From positions 1-20,759 of the IMG/VR virus record IMGVR_UViG_3300032322_001969: a stretch of 20,759 nt of DNA. One strand, 5' to 3'. The position numbers and the translations under genes were made by a program. This DNA comes from a virus. Each line of letters starts with the position of its first letter. Position 1 is the first letter of the stretch. The notes beneath the pieces are model-generated. The model was given only the letters and a program-made list of their open reading frames with translations, was not told where the DNA came from and searched no databases. This document shows, piece after piece, positions 7,178 to 14,238 of this stretch.

Positions 7178-7762
7178 CTACTTCCGGCTGGGTGCTTTGG
7201 AATCTAGCAAACGTTGTACCGCGTCCCATTCGTCTTCAGGAACAAGTGCGATTATAACCGTGTCATTATTCGCTAACATCCCTGCTGATAACTTCACACC
7301 ATGTAGGTTAGCACCGTGTAAGGAAGTGTAACTAAGGTCAGCATTAAATAGGTCAGCCCCAGTTAGGTCAGCATCTCGAAGGTTAGCCCAACGTAGGTCA
7401 GCCCCGGCGAGGTTAGCACCATGTAAGTCAGTGCCCATCAGGTAAGCCTTGCGTAGGTCAGCCCCAGTTAGGTCAGCATCTCGAAGGTTAGCCTTAATGA
7501 GGCTAGCCCTAAATAAGTCAGCCCCGGTAAGGTTAGCCCCCGTGAGGTCAACCCCACGTAGGTAAGTCTCGTGTAAGATAGCCCCCGTGAGGTCAGCCCC
7601 GGTAAGGTTAGCCCCTTTGAGACTCACTCCACCCAGGTCAGTCCCCCTTAGGTCAACTCCATGTAAGTTCGCTCCGGTGAGGTTAACATTTGTCAGGTTA
7701 ATATCTCTAAAAACACGTTGTCCATCGGCATAGAGCCGTAACAGTTCTTCAGCGGTCATCAT
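7178..7762 (-). CDS. Pentapeptide-repeat protein 2, 194 aa
   Basis: After an N-terminal cap (TAEELLRLYADGQRVFRDIN) the protein is about 27 tandem A(D/N)LxG-type pentapeptides, residues 24-155, predicted to form a right-handed quadrilateral beta-helix. A C-terminal segment (VKLSAGMLAN, then IIALVPEDEWDAVQRLLDS) is shared with the neighbouring pentapeptide protein, so the two are paralogues. Some members of the superfamily (MfpA, Qnr) mimic DNA and bind gyrase; cyanobacterial ones are mostly uncharacterised, so the role here is unknown. The repeat coding DNA contains a 40-bp exact repeat 105 bases apart. Two adjacent ATGs exist (7762, 7759); comparison with the leader at 15279 favours 7759. No signal peptide is seen. 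Confidence 0.9.
   Translation of the reverse strand: MMTAEELLRLYADGQRVFRDINLTNVNLTGANLHGVDLRGTDLGGVSLKGANLTGADLTGAILHETYLRGVDLTGANLTGADLFRASLIKANLRDADLTGADLRKAYLMGTDLHGANLAGADLRWANLRDADLTGADLFNADLSYTSLHGANLHGVKLSAGMLANNDTVIIALVPEDEWDAVQRLLDSKAPSRK
7349..7493 (-). repeat. 40-bp exact direct repeat inside pentapeptide gene
   Basis: Positions 7349-7388 and 7454-7493 are identical over 40 bases, including silent positions. The offset of 105 bases is exactly 35 codons, or 7 pentapeptides. This points to a recent in-frame duplication or gene conversion that changed beta-helix length. Confidence 0.85.
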
Positions 7763-7792
7763 GTAGTCCTCATAGAAACGATGATGTTAATT

Positions 7793-7813
7793 GCTGGTTA
7801 GTAACTTCCCAGC
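7793..7813 (-). other. Conserved intergenic hairpin, copy B
   Basis: GCTGG (7793-7797) pairs with CCAGC (7809-7813) around the loop TTAGTAACTTC. The loop is identical to those at 14500 and 14897 while the stem differs by two compensated base pairs. It lies between the stop of the first pentapeptide gene (7821) and the start of the second (7762), with TAGTCT, a sequence also found upstream of other copies, on its 5' side in the transcript. Confidence 0.75.
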
Positions 7814-7820
7814 GGATAGA

Positions 7821-8393
7821 CTAGGATTCTAACAAACGTTTCACTGCACTCCATTTGTCTCTAGGAACAAGTGTAATTATGCTATCAACGTCTAGTGACA
7901 TCATTCCTGCTGACAACTTTACCCCCTGTATATTCGCTTTGCATAAAGTGATGCGAATGAGTTCAGCCTCATGCAGGTTAGCCTCATGTAAGTTAGCCCC
8001 ATGTAAATCAGCCTCCACTAGGCAAGCCCCGCTCAGGTTTGCCCTAGTCAGGTTCGACCCCGTGAGGTTCGCTTCGTGTAGATTCACATCATGCAGATTA
8101 GTCTCGATGAGATAAGCTTCCTGTATGTTAGCCTCACATAGATGAGCCATTGTGAGGTTAGCTTTATCGAGACAAGCACCGTTTAAGTTAGCTCTGGCTA
8201 GTTTAGCCCTTGTGAGGTCAGCACCCACAAGGTCAGCATTTTGGAGGTTTGCCTTCGTTAGGTCAGCCCCACTAAGATTAATCCCGGTGAGGACAGCATC
8301 CATCAGACAAACTCCCCTGAAGTTACGCTCTCCAGAGGCGTAGAGTTGTAGCAACTGTTCTTTCGTGATTGATTCACCTTGTAGTTTACTCAT
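7821..8393 (-). CDS. Pentapeptide-repeat protein 1, 190 aa
   Basis: This paralogue of the next gene has the same plan: an N-terminal cap (TKEQLLQLYASGERNFRGV), then about 26 pentapeptides of A(N/D)LxxA type through residue 155, then VKLSAGMMSL and IITLVPRDKWSAVKRLLES. The cap is typical of cyanobacterial pentapeptide proteins. Repeat units are more varied than in the neighbour, so the pair diverged well before this phage arose or has been under different constraint. The ATG is preceded by TAGGAGACAAG, a good ribosome binding site, and follows the 57-aa gene by 8 bases. Function is unknown; a DNA-mimic or gyrase-directed role is a family-based possibility only. Confidence 0.88.
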   Translation of the reverse strand: MSKLQGESITKEQLLQLYASGERNFRGVCLMDAVLTGINLSGADLTKANLQNADLVGADLTRAKLARANLNGACLDKANLTMAHLCEANIQEAYLIETNLHDVNLHEANLTGSNLTRANLSGACLVEADLHGANLHEANLHEAELIRITLCKANIQGVKLSAGMMSLDVDSIITLVPRDKWSAVKRLLES

Positions 8394-8401
8394 CTTGTCT
8401 C

Positions 8402-8575
8402 CTATGAATCAGTTGTTCTGGTTAGTGCTTCTTTCAGTTTCTTTTGAAAACTACTAATAAGTATATCGTACCTCATAAAATTAGTCAAATGTGTCTTCCA
8501 GATTAGTGCTTCGTAGTCATGAAGCATCTGAATCAAAACTTCTAGCTCTTTTTCAGTGAAAGATACCTCAATCAT
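8402..8575 (-). CDS. Small helical protein, 57 aa
   Basis: The reading frame runs from an ATG at 8575, overlapping the primase-helicase stop as ATGA, to TAG at 8402. The product begins MIEVSFTEKELEVLIQML and is likely two helices with a basic end (FQKKLKEALTRTTDS). The coupling to the primase-helicase stop and the immediate ribosome binding site of the next gene at its 3' end support a real gene. The last codons contain ACTAACCAG, the 3' half of the intergenic hairpin family, so the gene end may have formed over a decayed hairpin. Function is unknown. Confidence 0.55.
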   Translation of the reverse strand: MIEVSFTEKELEVLIQMLHDYEALIWKTHLTNFMRYDILISSFQKKLKEALTRTTDS

Positions 8576-10200
8576 AGCGTTACCTCAAAATATTGAGACT
8601 GTTGAACGTCATACTCTAGGTTAAACTCCGTACACCGTGATACGGACATCCTAGATTTCTTAATCAACTCACAGTGACGCTGAGTAGAATTCACCTTCCC
8701 ATTAAACGCTACCCCTGCTGTTATCATCTGAAAAATAGATGGGTTTCGGATGTCGCTATTCGTAATTCTACTACTATACTGCCCATCTACGTTTTTTATC
8801 GTGTGACCAACAAGAATAATTGGTACAGGTGGTCGTCTTTCTTCATAGTTCCCATTTGCAATGGATATAATTCTCCTCATAACACTACGGGAATCATCTA
8901 CGTTCTGCATCTTGGTGTCTAAGTCATTGATTACGTCAATAACTAATAGAGAAATGTCGTACTCAAATAGTGCACTGTGAATAGCTTGCTCTACTATACT
9001 AAAGTTGTCTGCCATCCCAGAGAAGTATACAACTTTCTCTGAGAGTCTTTTGATTTCTCTGTCTATCACGTCTTGTGAAATGTTTAGACCGTCACCTTCA
9101 GGAAATATAGGAGTGTTAAGGTGTCTCTCTAGTAAGAACCTCATGGAATCTGAGGCGTACATTTCTGTACCTACCCACAGAGCCTTTTTACCTTTGTTTT
9201 TTGGTGAAGCAATAACGTTATACAGGATGTTAACTGCAAAGGTACTCTTACCAGTACCAGAGTGTCCGAATAAACCCATTACTTCACCGGGCTTTATCCC
9301 ACCTCCTAGCATACTGTTTAGTGATTCGTATCCCACGTCAGTCCCTATCATGGACTGGTAGGACATCCGTTTACAGAACTCATCAACTAATTCATCGTCT
9401 GTTATCAGATAAGGGCTAGATTTGATTCTAGCATTGTCTAAAATCTCTCTAAGGTCATACCCTTCTTCGTAACACTCAGATATATCCTTACACGGAAGGT
9501 CTAAATAGTACGTCTTGTATACTGGAAGCAGTTCTTCTGCGGTTGTTTCAGCTTTCTTCCCTGCTTCATCATTATCAAAGCAGATGTAGATATATTCATA
9601 ACTTCGTAGTTCTTTAATATGACTCTTTAACACTTCTCTTACTGAGTCAGTACCGTTAACTCCGACTATATCAACACCTGACTCGTCTTTTAGCACTTCT
9701 GCTAGAGTCAACGTGTCACTTTCACCTTCACAGATGAATATGCATCTCTGTCCTGTTAGTCTTCCAAAGAACCCAAACTGACTCCCTTCCTCACACCATA
9801 TAGACTTACTTTTTAATTCCCTATCGAAATTACGATATTTTACACCGACTACATGACCCTGGTTATTATACCAGTAATAAACTTTCGTTTGTGTTAGTTC
9901 AAACCCCCACTTACTACCCTCTAGTAAATCAAAAACATTGTACTTAGCAAGAATCTCTGGAGAAATCCAAGGTTTACCTGGAATCTTCAGAGATTCTGCT
10001 AAGTCTATTTTAGGTACTTTGAACTTAGACTTTGTTTGCTTGTGACTACCGAACACTACATGATAGCCACAAGCATAACAATGGGCGGATTGACCATCTT
10101 TGGCGTGAACTAGGTTATCCTGACTAGAATCAAGACACCTGGGGCATTGTTCCCGAACTCTCTTAGAGGTACTCATAGTAATTTGCAGTAATGATGTCAT
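8572..10200 (-). CDS. Primase-helicase (T7 gp4-like)
   Basis: The protein, about 542 residues, has the complete T7 gp4 architecture. A zinc ribbon near the N-terminus has four cysteines in two pairs (CPRC at about 19-22 and CYAC at 41-44). A TOPRIM primase core follows, with the EGESD motif near 160 and CFDNDEAG near 210. The C-terminal RecA/DnaB-type helicase has Walker A GHSGTGKST at about 312-320, Walker B LLVIDVIND near 420 and VGHTIK near 466. It would prime lagging-strand synthesis and unwind DNA ahead of the polymerase encoded downstream. AAGGAG lies 4 bases before ATG 10200; an internal ATG at 10176 is an alternative. It overlaps the upstream gene by 38 bases and ends in an ATGA overlap with the 57-aa gene. 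Confidence 0.94.
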   Translation of the reverse strand: MTSLLQITMSTSKRVREQCPRCLDSSQDNLVHAKDGQSAHCYACGYHVVFGSHKQTKSKFKVPKIDLAESLKIPGKPWISPEILAKYNVFDLLEGSKWGFELTQTKVYYWYNNQGHVVGVKYRNFDRELKSKSIWCEEGSQFGFFGRLTGQRCIFICEGESDTLTLAEVLKDESGVDIVGVNGTDSVREVLKSHIKELRSYEYIYICFDNDEAGKKAETTAEELLPVYKTYYLDLPCKDISECYEEGYDLREILDNARIKSSPYLITDDELVDEFCKRMSYQSMIGTDVGYESLNSMLGGGIKPGEVMGLFGHSGTGKSTFAVNILYNVIASPKNKGKKALWVGTEMYASDSMRFLLERHLNTPIFPEGDGLNISQDVIDREIKRLSEKVVYFSGMADNFSIVEQAIHSALFEYDISLLVIDVINDLDTKMQNVDDSRSVMRRIISIANGNYEERRPPVPIILVGHTIKNVDGQYSSRITNSDIRNPSIFQMITAGVAFNGKVNSTQRHCELIKKSRMSVSRCTEFNLEYDVQQSQYFEVTL

Positions 10201-10501
10201 CAATCTCCTTACTGACTCTATAAGCTTCAGCTTTCTCTTTCTTTCTCCTCATTTCTTCTTTTTCGATTGTTCTCCTGTCTTCTAGTTCTTTAACCTCGTA
10301 CTCCTGTTCAAAATACTTGATACTGTACTTATCAGCCAGACTTTTCAGAAGGAACCATTTAGTCTTACCTGACACCTCATTAAAAACACAACGGACAATC
10401 TCTTTCCTTGTTTGTCCTTCCTGATGACCTCTGTTTTTCCCGTTAAGACTTAGCTGAATCTGAACAAATACAACATCTTCAAAGTCTACGCACACTAGCA
10501 T
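10163..10501 (-). CDS. Basic helical protein of unknown function, 112 aa
   Basis: The N-terminal 50 residues (VCVDFEDVVFVQIQLSLNGK, then KTKWFLLKSLADKYSI) look mixed alpha/beta. Residues about 66-98 are a highly charged helix (KELEDRRTIEKEEMRRKKEK) likely to be a coiled coil. No family is recognised. GAGG lies 7 bases before the ATG, and the 3' end overlaps the primase-helicase start and contains its ribosome binding site, so the two are co-translated. Position directly ahead of the primase-helicase could suggest a helicase loader or accessory, but nothing in the sequence demonstrates this. Confidence 0.65.
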   Translation of the reverse strand: MLVCVDFEDVVFVQIQLSLNGKNRGHQEGQTRKEIVRCVFNEVSGKTKWFLLKSLADKYSIKYFEQEYEVKELEDRRTIEKEEMRRKKEKAEAYRVSKEIDDIITANYYEYL

Positions 10502-10510
10502 GGTTTTTCC

Positions 10511-10870
10511 TCAAAAGTATTCTGACAGTGCATTGGAACTTAAGATTAACTCTTCGGGTGATTTGAAGAGTTGTTGATTCTCGTTAACCCACGTAATCTG
10601 TGGTTCTACCCACGTATAGGTCAAGCCACTTTCTTTGAAAATTTTAATGGACTCGATAGGAAGTTCATTAAACACTCTCTCTAATCCAGACGTAATCCTA
10701 TCGTAGGTGTCTGAACTAATCCTAGAAAACGTACTCACTGTGACTTTACCATAACAGAAGAGAATGTGGTACTCTTGCTGTTCTGATAACAGAGAGTGAA
10801 TTTCTTTCAAGATTGAATATTTTGGAATCCATTCTCTTTCCACGTAACTTTCTACTGCTTTAGTGAACAT
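10511..10870 (-). CDS. First gene of the replication operon, unknown function, 119 aa
   Basis: The frame is open from 10906, but the earlier ATG lies inside and upstream of a sigma70-like promoter (-10 at 10897-10902), so a transcript from it would not carry that start. I therefore choose ATG 10870, about 20 bases after the expected transcription start. The product (MFTKAVESYVEREWIPKYSI to ALSEYF) is an acidic, mixed alpha/beta protein with no recognised motif. There is no strong Shine-Dalgarno sequence before this ATG (GAAGTA only), so the leader is short. As the promoter-proximal gene of the replication block it is likely expressed early and at high level. Function unknown. Confidence 0.65.
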   Translation of the reverse strand: MFTKAVESYVEREWIPKYSILKEIHSLLSEQQEYHILFCYGKVTVSTFSRISSDTYDRITSGLERVFNELPIESIKIFKESGLTYTWVEPQITWVNENQQLFKSPEELILSSNALSEYF

Positions 10871-10896
10871 TACTTCAACTATACAACTACATATAT

Positions 10897-10925
10897 AGTA
10901 TACCATATTTCTTACGAATAGTCAA
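10897..10925 (-). promoter_or_regulatory. Sigma70-like promoter for the replication operon
   Basis: On the minus strand TTGACT (10925-10920) and TATACT (10902-10897) are separated by exactly 17 bases, a near-consensus pair. The -35 box begins within the last two bases of the preceding terminator U-tract. Transcription would begin near 10890 and serve the genes from 10870 leftwards. Use of the host RNA polymerase is implied. Confidence 0.8.
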
Positions 10926-10968
10926 AAAAAATGGGAAAGAGTATTGCCCCTATGCCTCTCTTTCCCAT
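10924..10968 (-). terminator. Intrinsic terminator after the NlpC-like gene
   Basis: On the minus strand ATGGGAAAGAG (10968-10958) pairs perfectly with CTCTTTCCCAT (10941-10931) around a 16-base loop, followed directly by a run of T bases to 10924. It ends the 12263-11002 transcription unit, about 34 bases after its last stop codon. Confidence 0.9.
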
Positions 10969-11001
10969 CTGTAGCGTAGACTACTTTATAGTATCATAGA
11001 T

Positions 11002-11424
11002 TCATGATTTAGTCAACTCATCGTAGAACTCATCAGGTGTTAGCATTTCAATAGGCATTTCTAATGCCCATTGAACAAAGTTTACACAGTTCATTGATGG
11101 GTACCCTAATGATGCCTTGATGAACTCCCATGAAGATGCTTTTAGTCCATTAAGACTTGATGACAACTCATTGGCACAGATTAACCTGTAGAATACCAGG
11201 TTCTCATTTACGTCTGGTAAAGTCACAGAGTATTTATTGTTTAGCTCATCGTAATAATCGTAGTAGACTAAACCGTATTTTCCTAACTCGAATACGGTGT
11301 TATCAATCACAATCCCAACGTGGACAAGTTCAATCTTTCTTCTGAATCTTAGACTTAAGAAGAATCTACATAGGAACTCTACGTTTCTGTCTTCTAGTTC
11401 TTCAAAAAAGATTACTCTAATCAT
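11002..11424 (-). CDS. Probable permuted NlpC/P60 (LRAT/YiiX-like) papain-fold protein, 140 aa
   Basis: ATG 11424 is chosen because it overlaps the upstream stop as ATGA; the frame is open to 11454. The protein has LVHVGIVIDNTVFELGKYG around His35 and YPSMNCVNFVQWALE around Cys113. A His in an 'HxGI' strand followed much later by Cys in an 'NCxxF' helix is the circularly permuted order of the NlpC/P60 superfamily seen in YiiX, YaeF and LRAT, where His and Cys form a papain-like active site. Members act on peptides, murein stems or lipid acyl groups. In a phage, lysis, host-envelope modification or a host-directed hydrolase are possible, but the placement outside a lysis cassette argues for caution. 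There is no signal peptide. The call rests on two motifs. Confidence 0.5.
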   Translation of the reverse strand: MIRVIFFEELEDRNVEFLCRFFLSLRFRRKIELVHVGIVIDNTVFELGKYGLVYYDYYDELNNKYSVTLPDVNENLVFYRLICANELSSSLNGLKASSWEFIKASLGYPSMNCVNFVQWALEMPIEMLTPDEFYDELTKS

Positions 11425-12263
11425 AGGTCTTCCATATTCCAAATGTTGACACATTCTATCTCTTCCAAGATAGACAAATCATGCTCTTTCCAATTCAAAA
11501 TCTCGATTGCTTGTGGTGTCCTGGATAACACCATCTCTACTTGATTCTTGTAAAATTGAAACTGGTATAATGCACCCGTAGTAGGATACTTATGGTACCT
11601 TCTTATATGATATTCTTCGTAAGTAACTCCTTCTTTTGCTATTCTTTGAAGTATTACAAAAAATTTAATAAATCTAGTACGGTAGTTCATAATACAACCA
11701 TCGTGTTGCAATGCTATACCGTATCGCCGTAGTTGAAAAACAGCTTCAATTTCTGATGATGCAGCGTGCCAAACAAACAGTAACCATTTTGGGGTTCGGA
11801 ACCACTGAGTTTGTACAAACTCATAGAACCCTAGGATTCTATCAAGAGTCCTATCTTCATCTACTTGGTAAGCCATCTTAAATTGCTTTCTTTCATGTCT
11901 GAGAACGTATTTATATGCTAAATCCCATAACTCTCTTTTCTTTCTTTCACTGACTTCTTGTCTACACATTATTTCCCATAACAATTGGACATCCTCAGAC
12001 ACCGTATACTCAGGGTGAAATAGATTTTTCTGGTAGGTACTATCCCAGAATATCCTGTATTCTAAACTACCTGGCTTAGGAGTTACAGGTATTATTCCCC
12101 ATATTGAGTCGTTGTCATCAGATAAAGCTTCTCTGAGTCTTAATTTTGATAGTCTTGCTTGTTCGATTCTTATCCTATTACTCTCTTTCTTCTCCCTCTC
12201 TCTCTGTTTATTTCTAATCTCTGTTATCTCATTTTCTGATTTTCTAGTTACGTGAATTGACAT
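11421..12263 (-). CDS. Unknown protein with basic N-terminal helix, 280 aa
   Basis: Residues 10-45 are a strongly charged helix (EIRNKQREREKKESNRIRIE), probably coiled coil or nucleic-acid binding. The rest is rich in Trp, Tyr, Arg and Phe (KPGSLEYRIFWDSTYQK, WFRTPKWLLFVWHAASSEIE) with no motif I recognise. AAGGGGA lies 7 bases before the ATG at 12263, and a sigma70-like promoter with a 16-bp palindrome lies 35 bases further up. Its stop overlaps the next ATG. It is the first gene of a two-gene unit closed by terminators on both sides, so the pair could be controlled independently of the rest of the arm. Confidence 0.7.
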   Translation of the reverse strand: MSIHVTRKSENEITEIRNKQREREKKESNRIRIEQARLSKLRLREALSDDNDSIWGIIPVTPKPGSLEYRIFWDSTYQKNLFHPEYTVSEDVQLLWEIMCRQEVSERKKRELWDLAYKYVLRHERKQFKMAYQVDEDRTLDRILGFYEFVQTQWFRTPKWLLFVWHAASSEIEAVFQLRRYGIALQHDGCIMNYRTRFIKFFVILQRIAKEGVTYEEYHIRRYHKYPTTGALYQFQFYKNQVEMVLSRTPQAIEILNWKEHDLSILEEIECVNIWNMEDL

Positions 12264-12293
12264 AGATAGTCCCCTTACAATTTCTGCTGTACT

Positions 12294-12325
12294 ATAGAGT
12301 ATACTCTATGATTGATCATGGTCAG
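12294..12325 (-). promoter_or_regulatory. Palindromic promoter/operator before the two-gene unit
   Basis: On the minus strand CTGACC (12325-12320) and TATACT (12303-12298) are 16 bases apart, a plausible sigma70 pair. The -10 element sits at the centre of a perfect 16-bp palindrome, ATAGAGTATACTCTAT (12294-12309). A palindrome over a -10 box is a typical repressor-site geometry, so this promoter may be regulated. Confidence 0.55.
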
Positions 12326-12506
12326 ATAACAAGGGATGAGAGTGAACCGGATTCAGCACCATAAGCCCCATACCGTCCCCTACAGCCTACCATACCGAGT
12401 CTGTGCGTGTATCCCTATCCTCACCCTCTAGCCTATCCTTCCTGCCCTTCCTGGAAGGGGGGATTGTGACAGTTATTATCCAGTGGGCAGAGAATAATAG
12501 TGGTAC
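12326..12506. other. Non-coding interval, pyrimidine-rich on the plus strand
   Basis: No gene, tRNA or protein frame is supported here. The middle part (about 12360-12460) is strongly C/T-biased on the plus strand, and it contains a palindrome CCCTTCC-T-GGAAGGG followed by a G run. It separates the terminator of the ParB-like gene from the next promoter. An unrecognised small RNA is possible but nothing specific supports one. Confidence 0.5.
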
Positions 12507-12544
12507 AAAAAAAAAGTCCTAGAATCAATTAAGACTCTAGGACT
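12507..12544 (-). terminator. Intrinsic terminator after the ParB-like gene
   Basis: On the minus strand AGTCCTAGA (12544-12536) pairs perfectly with TCTAGGACT (12523-12515) around a 12-base loop, followed by nine T bases (12515-12507). It lies 45 bases beyond the stop at 12590 and closes the first block of the left arm. Confidence 0.92.
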
Positions 12545-12589
12545 CTATCACACACCATGTACTTATAGACACTCACTCACACACACACA

Positions 12590-14134
12590 CTAAGAGAAAT
12601 AGGATTCCAATACGTTATCTTCCTCATCCTCATCATCATCATCCTCATCCTCTAGAAGGTCAACTGGCTCGTACTCTTCAGGCTCTAGAGCCTGGATTTC
12701 CGAAACAACGTTCCCCCAATCAACCCGGTCAACAATTGCCTCAAAGATTTCTCGTCCGATTGACTGCCTACGCGAATACTGGCGTAGGGATTTAGATTCT
12801 ACCAACAGGGTCAACTGAATCAGAACGTCAATGAAGTTAAAATCTCCACTAGACGGATAACGCTCCTTCAAGGGAATAGTTGAGAAATACTCTGAATTAA
12901 GGTCTTTCAGAGTTTCTTCCCAGTATGCGGAAGAAAACTCTGAAAATAAGAACTCAATCACAGAATGGATATTGTCCAGACTGAAATTATCCTTGTCAAT
13001 CTGTACGACGTTCAGTCCGTCTACAGTGTCGATATGAGCAGCATAGCCACTCAAGGATACTTCTAACATCCCCCAGAATACTGGAACCTTATGTTCCATG
13101 CCTGAAGCGTCTTTCTCCTTCCGTGAAGACTTGGGTTTGAAACCTTCTTCATAGACCAGACCCTCAAATGACTGGAGAACCTTATAAATCATCCTAGCCA
13201 GTTCCATCACCCAAGTAGTATTAGATGACAAACCAGACGAAAATCCAGTAACAGGGTCACAGCTTGCAGCCCATCCCTTGATACCACTCTGGGCGGTTTG
13301 TGGTTGAGGAACACCAGCAATAGACGTACACACCATTCTCCTATCAACAGCATCAAGAAACAACCTAACAAAGTAATCTTCTGCCGTAAAACGAAGGTCT
13401 TTATCCTTCTCCCGATGCCCTTCCCTGAGTGCAATAAGGTATGTTTGCGGATTACCGCGAACAATACCCTTGATGCTATCGGCTACAGCCATTTGTTCGC
13501 CCCTAGTGGCTTCCCTAGAACCTAACGCTCCAGCACCACCATTGGTCCCCAAGATGAGGTCAGAAACAACACGATTCATTTTGCTTTTCCACTTGTTCCC
13601 GTAACGGGATTGGAAAGCATCCTCGTCAAGGGTCTTGACGATACAGGTAACTTTCGTCTGGTAAAGAACCGCAGGCGGAACCTTAGAGTAAACTGCTTCC
13701 AACAAGATGGCGATAGACCTGTGACGTGCAGCAACAAGAATCAACTCACCATCGGGATATCGTACTAGCACGGGTTCAGACAGAAGCGGTGAACCATGAA
13801 GTAAACCTACTTCTTTATCGTTAAGCAGTTTGGCTACCTTGTTGGAATTGACTTGGAACTGATGGGACGTTGAAGCAATGAATGCTTTACACAAATCTTC
13901 AATAGAGATTTCTTCCACTGTGGTTTCGATGAACTGGTGTCGTCCCTGAAACCAGGTTTCATCTTTTGCAGATTTGTGTAATCCACTGGCAAACGAGATT
14001 AGGTCTTTATCAGCAGTAGTTCCTCTCTTAGTCTTTTTCACACCGAACACACCAGACCTGAATTCAGAGTTTTCACTGACCCATTCTTTAGGGATGTCAG
14101 CGGATTGGAAAACCTGACTGATTAAGCTTGCCAT
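12590..14134 (-). CDS. ParB/sulfiredoxin-fold domain protein with acidic tail, 514 aa
   Basis: Residues 118-146, LSEPVLVRYPDGELILVAAR then HRSIAILLEAV, resemble the ParB/Srx fold signature (P-x-x-VR-x-x-dG-x-y-x-L-V-A-G-E-R-R-x-x-A), with ARHR replacing the GERR box. ParB-fold proteins bind CTP, ATP or DNA, and some phage members are nucleases. The large middle region contains no motif I know, and the last 30 residues are extremely acidic (LLEDEDDDDEDEEDNVLESY). It could be a nucleoid- or segregation-directed protein or a phage DNA-processing factor. AGGAG lies 8 bases before the ATG in a leader (TTACATCATG) like those of neighbouring genes, and a strong terminator follows the stop. Confidence 0.5.
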   Translation of the reverse strand: MASLISQVFQSADIPKEWVSENSEFRSGVFGVKKTKRGTTADKDLISFASGLHKSAKDETWFQGRHQFIETTVEEISIEDLCKAFIASTSHQFQVNSNKVAKLLNDKEVGLLHGSPLLSEPVLVRYPDGELILVAARHRSIAILLEAVYSKVPPAVLYQTKVTCIVKTLDEDAFQSRYGNKWKSKMNRVVSDLILGTNGGAGALGSREATRGEQMAVADSIKGIVRGNPQTYLIALREGHREKDKDLRFTAEDYFVRLFLDAVDRRMVCTSIAGVPQPQTAQSGIKGWAASCDPVTGFSSGLSSNTTWVMELARMIYKVLQSFEGLVYEEGFKPKSSRKEKDASGMEHKVPVFWGMLEVSLSGYAAHIDTVDGLNVVQIDKDNFSLDNIHSVIEFLFSEFSSAYWEETLKDLNSEYFSTIPLKERYPSSGDFNFIDVLIQLTLLVESKSLRQYSRRQSIGREIFEAIVDRVDWGNVVSEIQALEPEEYEPVDLLEDEDDDDEDEEDNVLESYFS

Positions 14135-14190
14135 GATGTAACTCCTAAGAAATTGAGACTGTTTTAGTATCTTTGCACTAATCTACCTGA

Positions 14191-14232
14191 TTGTCAAATC
14201 TAGGGTAAAAACAATTATCCTAGATTTGACAA
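14191..14232. other. Perfect 14-bp inverted repeat
   Basis: TTGTCAAATCTAGG (14191-14204) and CCTAGATTTGACAA (14219-14232) are exact reverse complements with a 14-base spacer. It lies between the stop at 14239 and the ATG at 14134, both on the minus strand. Neither strand has a U-tract after the stem. The copy nearer the ParB-like gene reads TTGACA on the minus strand, so it may double as a -35 box or operator, but no convincing -10 is seen at normal spacing. Confidence 0.7.
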
Positions 14233-14238
14233 CAAAAA

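Noticed and set aside
7855-8343. Open plus-strand frames opposite the pentapeptide gene
   Set aside because: Their repeated RFALVRF-type products mirror the pentapeptide code on the opposite strand, a common artefact of these genes.
12326-12506. tRNA or small RNA gene in the intergenic region
   Set aside because: A GGTTC-like stretch is present on the minus strand, but no cloverleaf arms or acceptor stem can be formed around it.
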